Below are positions 19,186 to 25,652 of a DNA stretch of 25,652 nucleotides, piece by piece; within the stretch, counting starts at the first letter, position 1; every line of letters begins with the position of its first letter. Source of the DNA: CAZHWR01 sp964536085 (lineage in GTDB: Bacteria; Bacillota; Clostridia; Oscillospirales; Ruminococcaceae); NCBI GenBank assembly GCA_964536085.1, contig CAZHWR010000026.1, positions 1 through 25,652 of the forward strand, in the 5' to 3' direction. The translations under genes and the position numbers were made by a program. The notes beneath the pieces were generated by a model. The model did not search any database, had not been told where the DNA came from, and worked only from the letters and a program-made list of their open reading frames with translations.

Positions 19186-21693
19186 CTATCCGGCAATCAT
19201 ATCAAACAGCGTCGGTGTCTGGAGTTTCTCCTCCTGCGCCTTGCAATATCCCACGCCGTCCCTAAAATAGTCCGTATTCAATTCTATTCCCATACCGAAA
19301 CGCCCCATCTTTATTGCCGTCATCGGCACAGTTGCCAACCCGCTGAACGGGTCGAGTATAACGTCGCCCGGATTGGAATATCTGTTAATGCACCTCTCAG
19401 CTATATCAAGCTGTAAAGGACAAACATGCATCTGTATATCCCGTCTGCGCTGATCTGCGTTGAGCGTTCGCATCCTGTTGATATCGTCCCAAACCTTATC
19501 GTTCCAGCTGGCGGGGGAAACCACCATAAATGTCGCCGGAAGCTTGTTGTCTTCGTCAAGCTTGTTTGCCAGCGCTATATGCTCGGAATAGCTGTAGACG
19601 TGCGTTTTACTGTATTCGCTGTAAATTTTTTGAAGCGTTTTAACGGGAGCGTTCATGATTTCGTCCTTAGTGATCAGCCTGTCCCCGCTTGAACGCCAAT
19701 AAGCATGTGCGTCTATCTGCCATTGCCCGCGCGTATAGTCAGCTTTGGACTTGCTTACCGGGTCATCGGCATATGCCCTGCTTGTATCGGTCGGCAGCTT
19801 GCGGAATAAAAGGATATATTCCGGGCAGCCTACTCCCATTTTTGAGCCGTCCTTGCACTGCTCTGTCCAGCCGAGCCGATAGGTTTGGTTGTTTTCCCGC
19901 ACAACGTCCGTCGTGACCGTTATTCGACCCATATAGCGGAATCCGTGCTTCATAAAGTGCATAACCGTTAAATCGCTGAACGGGTCGACCGTCGGCATAC
20001 CGTCCCCGGTCGTATTTCCGAACAATATACGGTCTTTGACGTGTATACACGCCACCCGTCCGGGCTTTAACACTCTGAGCATATTCGGGGTTAAATAATC
20101 CATCTGCTCAAAAAAGCGGTCGTTGTCCTCGTTGTGTCCGAGGTCGTTATAGCTCGGCGTATATTCGTAATGGTTTCCGAACGGTATAGACGTGACTATT
20201 TCATCAACGCTGTTTTCTTCCATTTGTTCCAGTTCGAGTATACAATCGTTATTGATAAGCTTGTAATATTCTCCTGTTACTTCCACACGTTTCACTCCTA
20301 TGCTTCGTTTCATCTTTTCGGCAACTCCCGCCGTACTTGACAATCCGTTTTTACGGATTATGTCTGACATTTTTTCCGACTGATAATTAAACCGCTTCCA
20401 TTTCCCCATCAACTGCTTTAATACCTCGTCCTCGGTGTCCATATATATGATGTCTATAACGACGTTTTCCGTTTGCAGAAATCGGTAAATCCTGTGTACA
20501 GCTTGTATAAAGTCGTTGAATTTGTAATCAATACCGACGAATATCGCCCGGTGGCAAAACCGCTGAAAGTTGCACCCGCTCCCCGACAATATCTTTTTTG
20601 TTGCAAACAGCTTGATTTTTCCGTCTGAAAAGTCAATAACGCGCTTTTCCCGCAAATCATAATCCTGCGAACCGTATATATCGACCGCCTGAGGTATTTG
20701 TCTTTTGATTTCGTGGCGTTCCGCTTCAAGGTCGTGCCAAAGTATGAAATGGTCGTTCGGGTTCTCGTCAATGATTTCTTTTGCCTTTGCCACCCTCTGT
20801 GCAATACTCCCGTTTTTTACCTTCGCCGCCTCCTGTAAGCTGCCCGCCGCATTATCAAACAGCTTGAGCTGACCGAATTTATCTCCCGACAGATTGTCAT
20901 ATTTGGTTTTTATACGGTGATAATTGATTTTCAGCGGCGGCAAAGTGTAGCCGTCGTCTGAATATTCTTTGTTTATATCAGACGGCAAAGATACAAACAC
21001 CGCCCACGACGACACCCACAACCAGAATTCATCCTCTTTGTGCGGGTACAATGTCAGGTGGTTAGCCTTTGTGCTGTCCCGCTTGAAAAACCTTGTAAGC
21101 GCCTGTCCCGTGTCCATTATTTCCAAATACCCGGAATAATGTATCAGCTCCTTGTATTTGTTCGGGTCTGGCGTTGCCGTGGCGACAAGCTTGTATTTTA
21201 CGCCTTTAAATTTGTCAAGAAACGTCTGATATATCTTGCTTCCGAAGCTTCTCAGTACAGCGGCTTCGTCCAAGCTGCACGCCGTAAACCTTTTCGGGTC
21301 TATGTCGCCGTCGCGTACCCTTTCATAATTCGTAAGCAAAATCTTGGCAGCGCTTTTATTTGCCTCGTCCATGTTCCGCACATATTCCGGCTTTTCAATT
21401 CTTAATATCTCCCGCGCGTCGCGTACAAACTCCTGTTTTACACCAAGCGGAAGAACGATAAGCGCCTTCCCTCCGAATTTCTTTACTGTCTGACTGCAAA
21501 ATTCCAGCTCTATAACCGTTTTGCCTAATCCAAACTTTGCAAATACCGCGCGCCGTCCGCCCTTTAACGCCCATCGGACAATGTCCTTTTGATGCGGCAT
21601 AAGAGCGGGATTTAATTCGTCTGCGTCAATATCAAACCCCGACTCCTCCGCTATTTGCATTTTTGACCGTAAAAAATCTATGTATTTCTGCAT
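19186..21693 (-). CDS. SNF2-like helicase / DNA methyltransferase fusion
   Basis: The 835-residue product has an N-terminal superfamily 2 helicase (about 1-435): Walker A KFGLGKT (53-59), motif II DEAA (142-145), motif III TATP (172-175), and motif VI QAVHRIYRF (397-405). The C-terminal half (about 465-835) is an amino DNA methyltransferase with the beta-class motif order: motif IV SIPF (502-505) in place of (D/N/S)PP(Y/F), and motif I DPFSGLAT (781-788). It may modify phage DNA at the fork to evade restriction. The C-terminal end has QTPTLFD, which resembles a clamp-binding peptide, and the clamp gene lies next. It starts 3 bases after RusA. Confidence 0.88.
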   Translation of the reverse strand: MQKYIDFLRSKMQIAEESGFDIDADELNPALMPHQKDIVRWALKGGRRAVFAKFGLGKTVIELEFCSQTVKKFGGKALIVLPLGVKQEFVRDAREILRIEKPEYVRNMDEANKSAAKILLTNYERVRDGDIDPKRFTACSLDEAAVLRSFGSKIYQTFLDKFKGVKYKLVATATPDPNKYKELIHYSGYLEIMDTGQALTRFFKRDSTKANHLTLYPHKEDEFWLWVSSWAVFVSLPSDINKEYSDDGYTLPPLKINYHRIKTKYDNLSGDKFGQLKLFDNAAGSLQEAAKVKNGSIAQRVAKAKEIIDENPNDHFILWHDLEAERHEIKRQIPQAVDIYGSQDYDLREKRVIDFSDGKIKLFATKKILSGSGCNFQRFCHRAIFVGIDYKFNDFIQAVHRIYRFLQTENVVIDIIYMDTEDEVLKQLMGKWKRFNYQSEKMSDIIRKNGLSSTAGVAEKMKRSIGVKRVEVTGEYYKLINNDCILELEQMEENSVDEIVTSIPFGNHYEYTPSYNDLGHNEDNDRFFEQMDYLTPNMLRVLKPGRVACIHVKDRILFGNTTGDGMPTVDPFSDLTVMHFMKHGFRYMGRITVTTDVVRENNQTYRLGWTEQCKDGSKMGVGCPEYILLFRKLPTDTSRAYADDPVSKSKADYTRGQWQIDAHAYWRSSGDRLITKDEIMNAPVKTLQKIYSEYSKTHVYSYSEHIALANKLDEDNKLPATFMVVSPASWNDKVWDDINRMRTLNADQRRRDIQMHVCPLQLDIAERCINRYSNPGDVILDPFSGLATVPMTAIKMGRFGMGIELNTDYFRDGVGYCKAQEEKLQTPTLFDMIAG

Positions 21694-21695
21694 TG

Positions 21696-22055
21696 TTATT
21701 CCCTTTCTTTTTCTATTGCTCCCACTTCAATCACCGTCCGGGGTGATAGCTTATCGCATTTTGCGCATAACGTAAGCGTTATGTTTTTAAAGCTGTCGTC
21801 CGCGATTATCCCCGCCCTGACAAGCCCGTCGAGTATCATCTTTCCCGAATAGTTGTCCGGGTCGCGGCGGCGGTTGTCGGGAAAATAGTATGTGATCCGT
21901 ATTTCTGTGAGTTCTATCGGCTTTTCGGGCTTTGGGCAACAGCAGATATTGACCGCGTTCGCCCACGCTTTTTTCACGCGCTGATACTCGTAGATATTAG
22001 TCCGCCCTATGTATTTGTTGTTCGACGGCGGTATCATGGGTATTGTGTATGTCAT
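21696..22055 (-). CDS. rusA: RusA-type Holliday junction resolvase
   Basis: The 119-residue product has the RusA pattern: IPMIPPSNNKYIGR at the N-terminus, ITYYFPDNRRRDPDNYSGKM with the acidic catalytic residues of DPDN (about 70-73), then ILDGLVRAGIIADDS with further Asp residues. RusA enzymes cut Holliday junctions. It lies between the small 22052-22258 gene (ATGA overlap) and the helicase-methyltransferase (2-base gap). Length is normal. Confidence 0.92.
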   Translation of the reverse strand: MTYTIPMIPPSNNKYIGRTNIYEYQRVKKAWANAVNICCCPKPEKPIELTEIRITYYFPDNRRRDPDNYSGKMILDGLVRAGIIADDSFKNITLTLCAKCDKLSPRTVIEVGAIEKERE

Positions 22056-22258
22056 TCCTTATACCTCACCCTGTCCGGCAGAACGATTATCACACAGCGG
22101 TTTTTATCGAGCAGTTCGGCGGACACTTTGATTTTGCCGTCTTTGCTGCGGTATATTATCGCCGATACGCTGTCGTATTCCATATCGCCCAACAGCGGAT
22201 CCGAATATATTATCGGACGGCTTGACAATAACGCCTGTTTCAGTTGTTCATTATTCAT
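22052..22258 (-). CDS. small conserved-looking phage protein
   Basis: A 68-residue protein with ATG at 22256-22258 and a GGAGGT ribosome binding site. It overlaps the end of the DnaD-type gene by 8 bases and the RusA start by 4. The sequence is a short helix (MNNEQLKQALLSS) followed by beta-rich YDSVSAIIYRSKDGKIKVSA and a basic end (LPDRVRYKE). Its place between replication protein and RusA is common for small phage proteins; I do not recognise the family. Confidence 0.7.
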   Translation of the reverse strand: MNNEQLKQALLSSRPIIYSDPLLGDMEYDSVSAIIYRSKDGKIKVSAELLDKNRCVIIVLPDRVRYKE

Positions 22259-22505
22259 TTTTTACCTCCGGTATATCGTAAAGCCCCATGCTTTCAAATT
22301 CATCTACGTTAAACGAAGCGTTTTCAAAACCTTTTTTACCCTGCCGCTCCTTAACGGCATCTATACCCCAGCGCCGCAATGCAAGATAATGAGATTTGCA
22401 TTTGTACCCTTTCATCTCGATATACTCCGATAAGTTCTGTATAGCGTCGTCGATGATATTCGGACATTCGTTTTTCAGCTTTGAATATTCTTCGTCTGTC
22501 AGCAA
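22251..22505 (-). CDS. DnaD-type replication protein, C-terminal part after frame break
   Basis: This 84-codon frame begins at a TTG without a ribosome binding site, so it is not an independent gene. Read upstream it continues through KQAYGEYKNVLLTDEEYSKL and a Lys/Glu/Ser linker to the homopolymer at 22599-22591, where it joins the N-terminal part. The visible LTDEEYSKLKNE, HYLALRRWGIDAV and the acidic C-terminus are the usual end of phage replication-initiation proteins of this type. Confidence 0.75.
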   Translation of the reverse strand: MLTDEEYSKLKNECPNIIDDAIQNLSEYIEMKGYKCKSHYLALRRWGIDAVKERQGKKGFENASFNVDEFESMGLYDIPEVKNE

Positions 22506-22559
22506 AACATTTTTGTATTCGCCGTATGCCTGCTTGCGCGGGCGCGTCTTACTCTCTTT

Positions 22560-22589
22560 ACTTTCCTTTACTTTACTTTCCTTTACTTT
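22560..22589 (-). repeat. two tandem 15-bp repeats in the replication-protein linker
   Basis: A 15-base unit beginning ACTTTCC on the plus strand (22560-22574) is repeated exactly (22575-22589). In the correct frame it encodes KVKES twice, a charged linker between the two domains of the DnaD-type protein. Slippage between units would change linker length by five residues without shifting frame. Confidence 0.85.
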
Positions 22590-23089
22590 AGGGGGTTTTC
22601 CATGGAAAAACTATAGTTTTTCTCGGAATAACCCGCGTTTTTCTCGGATTTATTCTCATAAGTCTGCACTTTAATAAAGGTATCGGTTTCTTCCGGGCTT
22701 AAAAGCCAATACCTTTTATTTACCTGCACGGCGTTTTTCTGCGCCCGCGTTTTGACCGCGAGCTGATAACGCCGCTGTATTCCCCTGGACGTCAAAACCT
22801 TGTCCGACTTAGCAAGTTTGTCGTCAAACAGTGACCGACTAAGCAAGAAGTTCATGATCTGTCCTATTTTATCGCCGGACATATTTAATTCGTCCGCCGC
22901 GATGTACTCAAAATCATCGTCTATGAGCGTGTAATATCCCTTGTCCTTATAGACCGAACACAAAAGGTATATGTACACGATTATGCCGTCGCTTCCGTAT
23001 TTGGATTTGACGACCTTTATCTTTTTATCCGAGAAGAAATCAGCGTCAAAAGGAAAGTAATCTATGCTTTCTTTTTGCGGTCGCGCCAT
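22583..23089 (-). CDS. DnaD-type replication initiation protein (DUF4373-like), N-terminal part, frame broken
   Basis: From an ATG with GGGGAGG upstream, 168 residues match the Lin1244/DUF4373-type N-terminal domain: MARPQKESIDYFPFDADFF, then KYGSDGIIVYIYLLCSVYKD (winged-helix-like), IAADELNMSGDKIGQIMNFL and QRRYQLAVKTR. The frame leaves the natural reading at SMENPLK and stops at 22583. Frame -1 continues as KPPKVKESKVKES and on to the C-terminal part; the whole gene is 22251-23089 and one base would restore 279 residues. The zero frame at the join reads GAA AAC CCC, so the heptamer A AAC CCC fits the XXXYYYZ form of a -1 frameshift site. Role: loading of host replication factors on phage DNA. 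Confidence 0.8.
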   Translation of the reverse strand: MARPQKESIDYFPFDADFFSDKKIKVVKSKYGSDGIIVYIYLLCSVYKDKGYYTLIDDDFEYIAADELNMSGDKIGQIMNFLLSRSLFDDKLAKSDKVLTSRGIQRRYQLAVKTRAQKNAVQVNKRYWLLSPEETDTFIKVQTYENKSEKNAGYSEKNYSFSMENPLK

Positions 23090-23104
23090 TTCTTCGCCTC
23101 CCCG

Positions 23105-23551
23105 CTAAAACGGAAGCTCGTCGTCGGGCGTGTCTGCTTCCTCAAAAACGCCCGAACCGTCGATTGAAAAGCTGCCCTGCGTTCCGCCGCGGGTGCGTCT
23201 TTCCTGCGGCGGCGGCGCTCCCGGAGCCGCGCCCGTATTGCCGCCCTGCTTTGCCCCGCAGAAATACGCCTGGTCTGCAACCACCTCGACCGCTTTTCGG
23301 CTATTGCCGTTTCTATCCTCGTATGTGCGCGTTTGTATGACGCCCTCAAGCGCTATCATATCGCCCTTGCCGAAATACTTCGACACAAACTCCGCCGTCT
23401 GCCGCCATGCGACGACGTCGATAAAGTCCGCCGTTTCCCTGTCGTACTTGCGGTTGACCGCTATCGCGAACGACGTTACCGACGTGCCGTTTTGCGTCTG
23501 CCGAAGCTCCGGGTCGCGTACCAAGCGCCCCATTAAACACACTCTGTTCAT
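23105..23551 (-). CDS. ssb: single-stranded DNA-binding protein
   Basis: The 148-residue product is a full SSB: MNRVCLMGRLVRDPELRQT, TSFAIAVNRKYDRE, FIDVVAWRQTAEFVSKYF and KGDMIALEGVIQTRTYEDRNG give the OB fold (about 1-105). A Gly/Pro/Gln linker follows, and the acidic tip ends DDELPF, the peptide that recruits replication and recombination partners. It lies between the HNH and replication genes, as in many Firmicute phages, and supports the ERF protein. Confidence 0.95.
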   Translation of the reverse strand: MNRVCLMGRLVRDPELRQTQNGTSVTSFAIAVNRKYDRETADFIDVVAWRQTAEFVSKYFGKGDMIALEGVIQTRTYEDRNGNSRKAVEVVADQAYFCGAKQGGNTGAAPGAPPPQERRTRGGTQGSFSIDGSGVFEEADTPDDELPF

Positions 23552-23566
23552 TGCTATACGTCCTTT

Positions 23567-23830
23567 CTATAGATAATTTTTGTAAAACTCCCGCATAAAT
23601 CCCTCTTTGGAAGCGTTTTGCTCTTCCATGAATTTTTGCTGTCCGTATTTGTGAAGCGCAAGCATTGTATCGGCGTTGAAATGCGCCCCGTTCGGCGGCT
23701 CATTGTGGCAGTCATGGCAAAGATAAACGCACAGCCCGTATTTTTCGCTCTTTTTCCTCAGCGCGCCGCCGAATATGTGGTGGCGTTCAAGCTGCCCGTA
23801 TCTGCCGCACAAAAAGCAATCGCCTTTCAC
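23567..23830 (-). CDS. HNH-type small nuclease or zinc protein
   Basis: The start chosen is the GTG at 23828-23830, which overlaps the preceding stop in GTGA; another GTG at 23837-23839 would add three residues. The 87-residue product has CFLCG near the N-terminus, HHIFGG (about 18-23) and CHDCHNEPPNGAHF (about 41-54). Two Cys pairs and His-His-X-Phe give the zinc and active-site residues of HNH-like proteins. Proteins of this kind lie beside NinB/ERF genes in phages and may process recombination intermediates. Activity not certain, since the C-terminal N/H residues differ from the classical HNH pattern. Confidence 0.8.
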   Translation of the reverse strand: MKGDCFLCGRYGQLERHHIFGGALRKKSEKYGLCVYLCHDCHNEPPNGAHFNADTMLALHKYGQQKFMEEQNASKEGFMREFYKNYL

Positions 23831-24345
23831 GCCGCCCACTCGTCTTTCAGCCGTTCAAGCTCAATCGGCGTTAATGTTTCTATTCCCATTTCCTTACATT
23901 CCGACACTATGCCGTCGATAAAGCCCGCCATTTCTTTGCTGTCGTATGTCGAACTGCCGAAGTAGCACCGAAGCTGTATGCCCGTTTGACCGTTCACCGT
24001 GACCTCGCCGAGTTCTTCTACCGTCCGCCATTCCTGCTTTACGCGCTCCACTACCTGCGGCCTTACGATCAAATGCGTAAACTGCCCGTATCTGCGCAAC
24101 ATTTCAAGATATACCGAATCCTTCTCGGAACCAATAGCCTCGGCTATCCGCTGCATAAGAACCCACGCATACGCATTAGCGTTGTTGGAGCGTTTTGCAC
24201 GGTATTTTTTAACCGTCGCCGAAAACGTCCCCTTGACTGTCTCCACAAAGTTTTTTATCCACGGGCTTTCGGGAACAAGGAACGAAACCCAAAAGCCCTC
24301 GCTGTCCTTACTCCACTTTGCCCTGCTGAATGTAAAGTCTATCAT
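23827..24345 (-). CDS. NinB-like phage recombination protein
   Basis: The start chosen is the ATG at 24343-24345, which overlaps the ERF stop (ATGA) and has a GGGTGGCGG ribosome binding site; the longer open frame to 24468 lies inside the ERF gene and is rejected. The 172-residue product has KRSNNANAYAWVLMQRIAEA (about 50-70), EMLRRYGQFTHLIV, and the C-terminal CYFGSSTYDSKEMAGFIDGI with ETLTPIELERL. This is the pattern of NinB/Orf-type recombination mediators, which help load annealing proteins at SSB-coated DNA. The gene lies between ERF and HNH genes, consistent with the role. Confidence 0.8.
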   Translation of the reverse strand: MIDFTFSRAKWSKDSEGFWVSFLVPESPWIKNFVETVKGTFSATVKKYRAKRSNNANAYAWVLMQRIAEAIGSEKDSVYLEMLRRYGQFTHLIVRPQVVERVKQEWRTVEELGEVTVNGQTGIQLRCYFGSSTYDSKEMAGFIDGIVSECKEMGIETLTPIELERLKDEWAA

Positions 24346-24899
24346 TCCGCCGCCACCCTTGATCGTGCATAGCACGAAATACACAAACCGCCTCTGCCGT
24401 CTGCTATTTGTTTTGCGGAAAAATATTTGCCTGTTTTGTCCGTTTGCCCTTTTATCTCTTTGCCGCACTTAGCGCATATCACCTTGTTTGAGCTGTCTGC
24501 GGCGGTTTCGCCTTGACTTGTGCTGTCGCTGTCCTTTGTGTCGTCGATTGCAAACAAGCCGTTAAGCGCGTATTTTCGCGCGTATGAGCTTGCCGAGCCG
24601 GTTATCTGCGAAGCGTCCATTCCTTTTTTAGTCTCGGCCTCGCGCGCCAAAGCCGTACTGCTGATACGATCCTCGCCGCCGTGCAGCGTCGCCGTGGCTT
24701 CTATGTAATACCGTTCGCCTATCTGCTTAACGGTATCGGTAATTGTAACCGCCATGCCCTTAGCCTTTAGTATCGGTTTAAGCGCTTCCAAAATATCCTC
24801 GCAGTTTCGGTATTTGTATTCGCCGAATGAATTGTACTGATTTTTAGGCGCTTTCAGCTCCGATTGTATTTCGGCAAGCCGTTTGATTATCTCACTCAT
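24342..24899 (-). CDS. erf: ERF-family single-strand annealing protein
   Basis: The start chosen is the ATG at 24897-24899 with GTGAGGTG upstream; an in-frame GTG three codons earlier lies in that site. The 185-residue product has the ERF pattern: IQSELKAPKNQYNSFGEYKY and RNCEDILEALKP near the N-terminus, then YYIEATATLHGG and DASQITGSASSYARKYALNG, with LFAIDD. A C-terminal zinc-ribbon-like module follows (ICAKCGKE at about 147-154, GLCISCYARS near the end). It anneals complementary strands during recombination. It overlaps the NinB-like gene by 4 bases. Confidence 0.93.
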   Translation of the reverse strand: MSEIIKRLAEIQSELKAPKNQYNSFGEYKYRNCEDILEALKPILKAKGMAVTITDTVKQIGERYYIEATATLHGGEDRISSTALAREAETKKGMDASQITGSASSYARKYALNGLFAIDDTKDSDSTSQGETAADSSNKVICAKCGKEIKGQTDKTGKYFSAKQIADGRGGLCISCYARSRVAAE

Positions 24900-24909
24900 T
24901 TTTCGCACC

Positions 24910-25410
24910 TCACTTTATCTGTAAATTCAAGCCTGTTTCAAGATGGGCGTGTTCAAATTCCCGTCCGTCGGCAATCGCCTTTTTGACCGCCGTCTTGTTG
25001 ACGGCAGGATCCTTAAACGTCAGCAATTCATCCGCATTATCGACCGCCCAGCCGATAAACTTATCGTCAACTATTACCGATGTTGACTTTCTGAACGAAA
25101 GCGCCGCCCTCGCGCTCGATATCTTGTCCTTTCCGAGCTTTTGCATATTGTCCGACAGATAACGCTTAAGCCTGTCCGCTTTGTTCTGTGCGCTCTTACG
25201 CCGTTCGGACAGCGCCTTTTCCTCCGCTTTTATCGCCTCCGCCTGAGCTGTCAGGTTCTTTATGTAGCACGCTATGTTTTCCGCTTTTTCGTCAAACTCG
25301 GTCTGCAAGCCGTCCAGCTCGTCAATATTCAATACTTCGCCTGTTTCTTCATCAACCTGCAATTCGTTAATTGCATTCAGAACATTTTCACTTATTTCAT
25401 AAAGTGTCAT
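24910..25410 (-). CDS. Gp157-like siphovirus protein
   Basis: The start chosen is the ATG at 25408-25410 (MTLYEISENVLNAINELQ) with AAGGAG upstream; an in-frame GTG three codons earlier overlaps the previous stop. The 166-residue product matches Siphovirus Gp157: an acidic N-terminal helix, ENIACYIKNLTAQAEAIKAE, a coiled coil LSERRKSAQNKADRLKRYL, and FRKSTSVIVDD followed by KTAVKKAIADGREF. Gp157 proteins are found upstream of recombination genes and have been linked to phage resistance, but the molecular role is unclear. The gene lies 10 bases upstream of the ERF gene. Confidence 0.9.
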   Translation of the reverse strand: MTLYEISENVLNAINELQVDEETGEVLNIDELDGLQTEFDEKAENIACYIKNLTAQAEAIKAEEKALSERRKSAQNKADRLKRYLSDNMQKLGKDKISSARAALSFRKSTSVIVDDKFIGWAVDNADELLTFKDPAVNKTAVKKAIADGREFEHAHLETGLNLQIK

Positions 25411-25415
25411 TGTTT

Positions 25416-25592
25416 TCACTCCTTTGCCATGATAAGCAGACAGTTGTCAGCACCGTCCGCTGTTCTTCGTATACTCAAGGCGTTTACCGTTTCCATTGTC
25501 TCGCTCGCTATGTCGTTGCCCTCGACGAGTATAAGCACGCTATCGTCCGGCTTGCATCCGTCGAGAACAAATTGTAAATCTTTAACTTTCAT
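25416..25592 (-). CDS. 58-residue phage protein
   Basis: ATG at 25590-25592 with AAGGGGT upstream; TGA at 25416-25418, directly before the Gp157 start, so that the ribosome binding site of Gp157 lies in its last codons. The product opens MKVKDLQFVLDGCKPDDSVL, has acidic and aliphatic residues (ILVEGNDIASE), and ends CLLIMAKE. It resembles small phage proteins of alpha/beta form found beside Gp157, but I cannot name the family. Gene order and the ATGA overlap with the upstream gene support it. Confidence 0.7.
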   Translation of the reverse strand: MKVKDLQFVLDGCKPDDSVLILVEGNDIASETMETVNALSIRRTADGADNCLLIMAKE

Positions 25593-25652
25593 TGGATTTT
25601 ACCCCTTTTGGCTAAGATTTTGCCGTATATTCCGCATTCCTCAAGCGGCACT
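25589..25652 (-). CDS. 3' end of an upstream phage gene, partial
   Basis: The last 20 codons of a frame entering from the right edge: PLEECGIYGKILAKRGKIQ, ending with TGA at 25589-25591. The stop overlaps the next ATG (ATGA), as at several other junctions here, which is the main support. Too little is visible for a family call. Confidence 0.45.
   Translation of the reverse strand, partial: VPLEECGIYGKILAKRGKIQ

Noticed and set aside
22557..22590. Short tandem repeats that might be an origin iteron array
   Set aside because: They encode a KVKES linker in the repaired frame of the replication protein and number only two; no A+T-rich unwinding element lies beside them.
24346..24468. Longer start for the NinB-like gene
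   Set aside because: It lies inside the ERF gene; the ATG at 24345 overlaps the ERF stop and has a ribosome binding site.

Overview
The window is a large part of a temperate siphovirus (prophage) of the HK97/SPP1-like Clostridia type. Nearly all genes lie on the minus strand and read from right to left. Codon use, strong AGGAGG-type ribosome binding sites, a moderate G+C content and the protein families (Gp157, ERF, GP20 scaffold, Gp15 tail chaperone, DUF1492 late regulator) point to a gut-type Firmicute, probably class Clostridia; the host species cannot be read from the sequence. No integrase, repressor, lysis genes, tRNA or CRISPR array were seen, so both ends of the phage lie outside the window.

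Layout in transcription order (high to low coordinates). 25652-21696 is the recombination and replication module: Gp157-like, ERF annealing protein, NinB-like protein, HNH protein, SSB, a DnaD-type replication protein with a broken frame, a small unknown protein and RusA. 21693-18078 carries a helicase-methyltransferase fusion and a phage sliding clamp (DnaN-like) whose frame is broken. 18054-16280 holds small accessory genes (Cys-rich protein, DUF3310, J-domain protein, DUF3850, a small membrane protein) and ends with the sigma-like late regulator. 16256-15737, on the plus strand, is a BrnT/BrnA toxin-antitoxin pair. 15512-8278 is packaging and head: a TerS-TerL fusion, portal, a 25-residue membrane peptide, a MuF head protein with a C-terminal ADP-ribosyltransferase, a small Cys protein, a structured non-coding stretch, scaffold, capsid and connectors. 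8284-1 is neck and tail: DUF6751-like and minor-capsid proteins, tail terminator candidate, major tail protein, two chaperones, tape measure, distal tail protein and the start of a baseplate or fibre protein.

Between the tail chaperones and the tape measure sits a two-gene moron cassette (3977-5466): two convergent genes for single-pass membrane proteins, each with its own terminator and each driven by a nearly identical promoter with a palindrome in the spacer. This shared promoter/operator is the most system-like new signal in the window.

Other points of note: four genes between 16.7 and 22.6 kb are each broken by a single-base frame change at or beside short homopolymer runs (real decay, recoding, or consensus error); brnT looks leaderless; a 10-bp direct repeat lies where an activator of the terminase promoter would bind; and about 390 bases upstream of the scaffold gene hold a 99-nt inverted-repeat-bounded RNA candidate followed by two related hairpins. 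All functional calls are from reading the translations; no database search was run.
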